NCBI RefSeq assembly: GCF_000743575.1
Contig: NZ_JQGC01000033.1
Span: 124,001 to 188,000 of the forward strand
DNA: 64,000 nucleotides
Source of the DNA: Devosia riboflavina
GTDB taxonomy: Bacteria; Pseudomonadota; Alphaproteobacteria; Rhizobiales; Devosiaceae
Reading direction: 5' to 3'
This document shows positions 62,568 to 64,000 of this stretch, one piece after another. The position numbers were made by a program, and so were the translations under genes. Within the stretch, counting starts at the first letter, position 1; each line of letters opens with the position of its first letter. A model generated the notes under the pieces. The model was not told where the DNA came from, did not search any database, and saw only the letters and a program-made list of their open reading frames with translations.

Positions 62568-64000
62568 CTACTGCTGCAGCCAGACGTCGTAATAGCTGCC
62601 GACCTGGCCCGAAGTGCCGAAGGTCACACCCTGCACGCGATTGTTGACCGCGATCAAGACCTGCGGATTGGCAATCGGGATCAGGTAGGCATTGTCCTTG
62701 ATGATCTCCTGAGCCTTCACATAGTGCCCAATACGCTCATCACGATCGGTCGTTGCCAGTGCCGCTTCAAGCTCGGCATCCAGCGCCGGGTCGTTCACAA
62801 AACCCCAATTGGTATTGGTTTCCCAAAGCTGCTCGGACTGGAATGCGCCGAACAGCAGGTTCGGTTCGGCCGCCGACTGCGAGGTATCGACGAGGTCATA
62901 TTCATTGGCCTTGAAGCGCGCATCCACCGTGGCGAAGTCGAGCACTTCGCGGGTGAATTCAACGCCGATCTGCTGCAGATTGGCCTGGATGCCCTGCGCA
63001 AAAAGCTCACGCTGCTGATTGTTCCAGTTGACCGCCGAGAGGCTGACAAGGCTCAAGCGCTCGCCGTCCTTCTCACGAATCCCATCCGAACCAACCACCC
63101 AGCCTGCCTCATCAAGCAGCGCCGCAGCAGCCGCCGGATCATACGACCAAGAGCCTTCAAGCTTGGCGTCATAGCCAAACGAAATCCCCGGCGTCAGCGC
63201 CGAATAGGCCGGCGTCGCAGTGCCAAGGAACACGGCCTCGATGAGGCTCGGATAGTCGACGCCAATGCGCAGCGCTTCACGAACCTTCACGTCGGCCAGA
63301 GCAGGCTTGGACTGGTTGACCCAGAACGACCATGGAATACCCGGCTGTTCCGTCCGCAGCAGTGTCAGGCTGTCATTGGCCTCCACGTCTTCCACGGCAA
63401 TCGCCGGAATACCCGTGGCGATATCAGCCTGGTCGGATTCAACCGCACCAACACGCACCGCATCTTCGGTCAGGAAGCGCAGTTCGACGCGATCGAGATA
63501 CGCCGCGCCGTCGTGCACGGCATTCTCCGGCGCCCATGCATAGGCGTCATTGCGCTCAAGGATCAGGTCCTGCCCCGAGGTGCGGGCCACCACCTTGAAC
63601 GGCCCCGAACCCACGGTGATGTCAGGACCACCAGTGCAGCGATCTTCCTTGGAATATTTTTCGATCGAAGCCGGCGACACAAAGCCCAGCACCGGCTCGC
63701 TGAGATCATGCAGCAGCGGGCTGTAGGCCGACTTGAGCGTCACAGTGACGACATTGCCATCGACGGCAACGCTCTCGACCGGCACGCCACCGGCACCCTT
63801 GTCATCCACCCAGCGCTGCAGGTTCACACGCACCGCTTCCGCGTCGAGCGCCGTGCCGTCATGGAACAACACGCCATCGCGAATGGTGAAAGCATAGCTG
63901 AGCCCATCGTCCGAAATCGCCCATTCGCTGGCGATCCAGGGATGGAACTGGCCTTCGAGATCTTCGGAGACGAGACGATCATAGACGTCCTGCAGCGCCG
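62568..64000 (-). CDS. ABC importer substrate-binding protein (SBP family 5), N-terminus beyond edge
   Basis: The frame is open from the window edge to 62568, giving 477 residues or so of a family 5 solute-binding protein. Typical blocks are YDRLVSEDLEGQFHPWIASEW near the visible start, FTIRDGVLFHDGTALDAEAV, the LRFLTEDAVRVGAV strand and the C-terminal IPIANPQVLIAVNNRV. The signal peptide lies outside the window. It feeds the downstream DppB/DppC/ATPase genes. The substrate may be peptides, nickel or another ligand; His residues are few, so no metal preference is argued. Confidence 0.93.
   Translation of the reverse strand, partial: ALQDVYDRLVSEDLEGQFHPWIASEWAISDDGLSYAFTIRDGVLFHDGTALDAEAVRVNLQRWVDDKGAGGVPVESVAVDGNVVTVTLKSAYSPLLHDLSEPVLGFVSPASIEKYSKEDRCTGGPDITVGSGPFKVVARTSGQDLILERNDAYAWAPENAVHDGAAYLDRVELRFLTEDAVRVGAVESDQADIATGIPAIAVEDVEANDSLTLLRTEQPGIPWSFWVNQSKPALADVKVREALRIGVDYPSLIEAVFLGTATPAYSALTPGISFGYDAKLEGSWSYDPAAAAALLDEAGWVVGSDGIREKDGERLSLVSLSAVNWNNQQRELFAQGIQANLQQIGVEFTREVLDFATVDARFKANEYDLVDTSQSAAEPNLLFGAFQSEQLWETNTNWGFVNDPALDAELEAALATTDRDERIGHYVKAQEIIKDNAYLIPIANPQVLIAVNNRVQGVTFGTSGQVGSYYDVWLQQ

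Overview
The window is GC-rich (about 60-65%), densely coded DNA from a chromosome. I see no tRNA, rRNA, insertion sequence, phage gene or CRISPR array. Gene content and style suggest an alphaproteobacterium of the Hyphomicrobiales, plausibly Devosia or a close relative. The pointers are urtABCDE next to ureDAJBC...EFG with a DUF3995-type gene after ureF, a glgPBCA-pgm-glgX cluster, frequent ATGA overlaps, and short palindromic repeats of the CATTCCCGCGAAAGCGGGAA type. The genus is inference; no marker gene is present.

Layout. 1-5.3 kb (minus strand): a cut-off alpha/beta hydrolase, two tandem four-cysteine secreted proteins, a single-domain response regulator, and a tightly coupled set made of a YeeE/YedE sulfur-type transporter, a Cys/Pro/Ala-repeat protein and a His-rich DUF6969-like protein. 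A periplasmic two-domain rhodanese lies upstream. 5.4-9.9 kb: the ABC-F factor EttA, and a divergent pair of exported M16 proteases, one with the zinc site and one without. 9.9-17 kb: an FdhF/YdeP-type molybdopterin oxidoreductase, a PPK2 kinase, two low-complexity secreted proteins, an outer-membrane barrel protein and an XRE regulator. 17.1-21.4 kb: a LuxR-type response regulator and a 1123-residue hybrid histidine kinase whose N-terminal half is an NCS1 (purine/cytosine/allantoin permease-like) transporter.

21.6-38.3 kb (plus strand) is a nitrogen island. It carries the urea ABC transporter (urtABCDE) and the urease genes ureD, ureA, ureJ, ureB, ureC, ureE, ureF and ureG. Interspersed are an unknown 141-residue protein, a TPR-methyltransferase, an SDR, an MliC-type lysozyme inhibitor, two membrane proteins and a GNAT protein. 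The transporter-kinase and its regulator are divergent from urtA, and the shared intergenic region holds a sigma-54-like sequence and a 16-bp palindrome. This sensor/importer/enzyme unit is the most interesting part of the window.

39.3-51.2 kb (minus strand) is one glycogen operon: glgP, glgB, glgC, glgA, pgm, glgX and a metallophosphoesterase, most of them overlapping or nearly so. 51.3-58.9 kb: a CPA2 cation/proton antiporter with an RCK domain, an AI-2E family membrane protein, a nucleoside hydrolase, an ABC-F ATPase, a LysE-type exporter and a DUF2087 protein. 59.1 kb to the end (minus strand): a dipeptide/nickel-type ABC importer (binding protein cut by the window edge, two permeases, one fused double ATPase).
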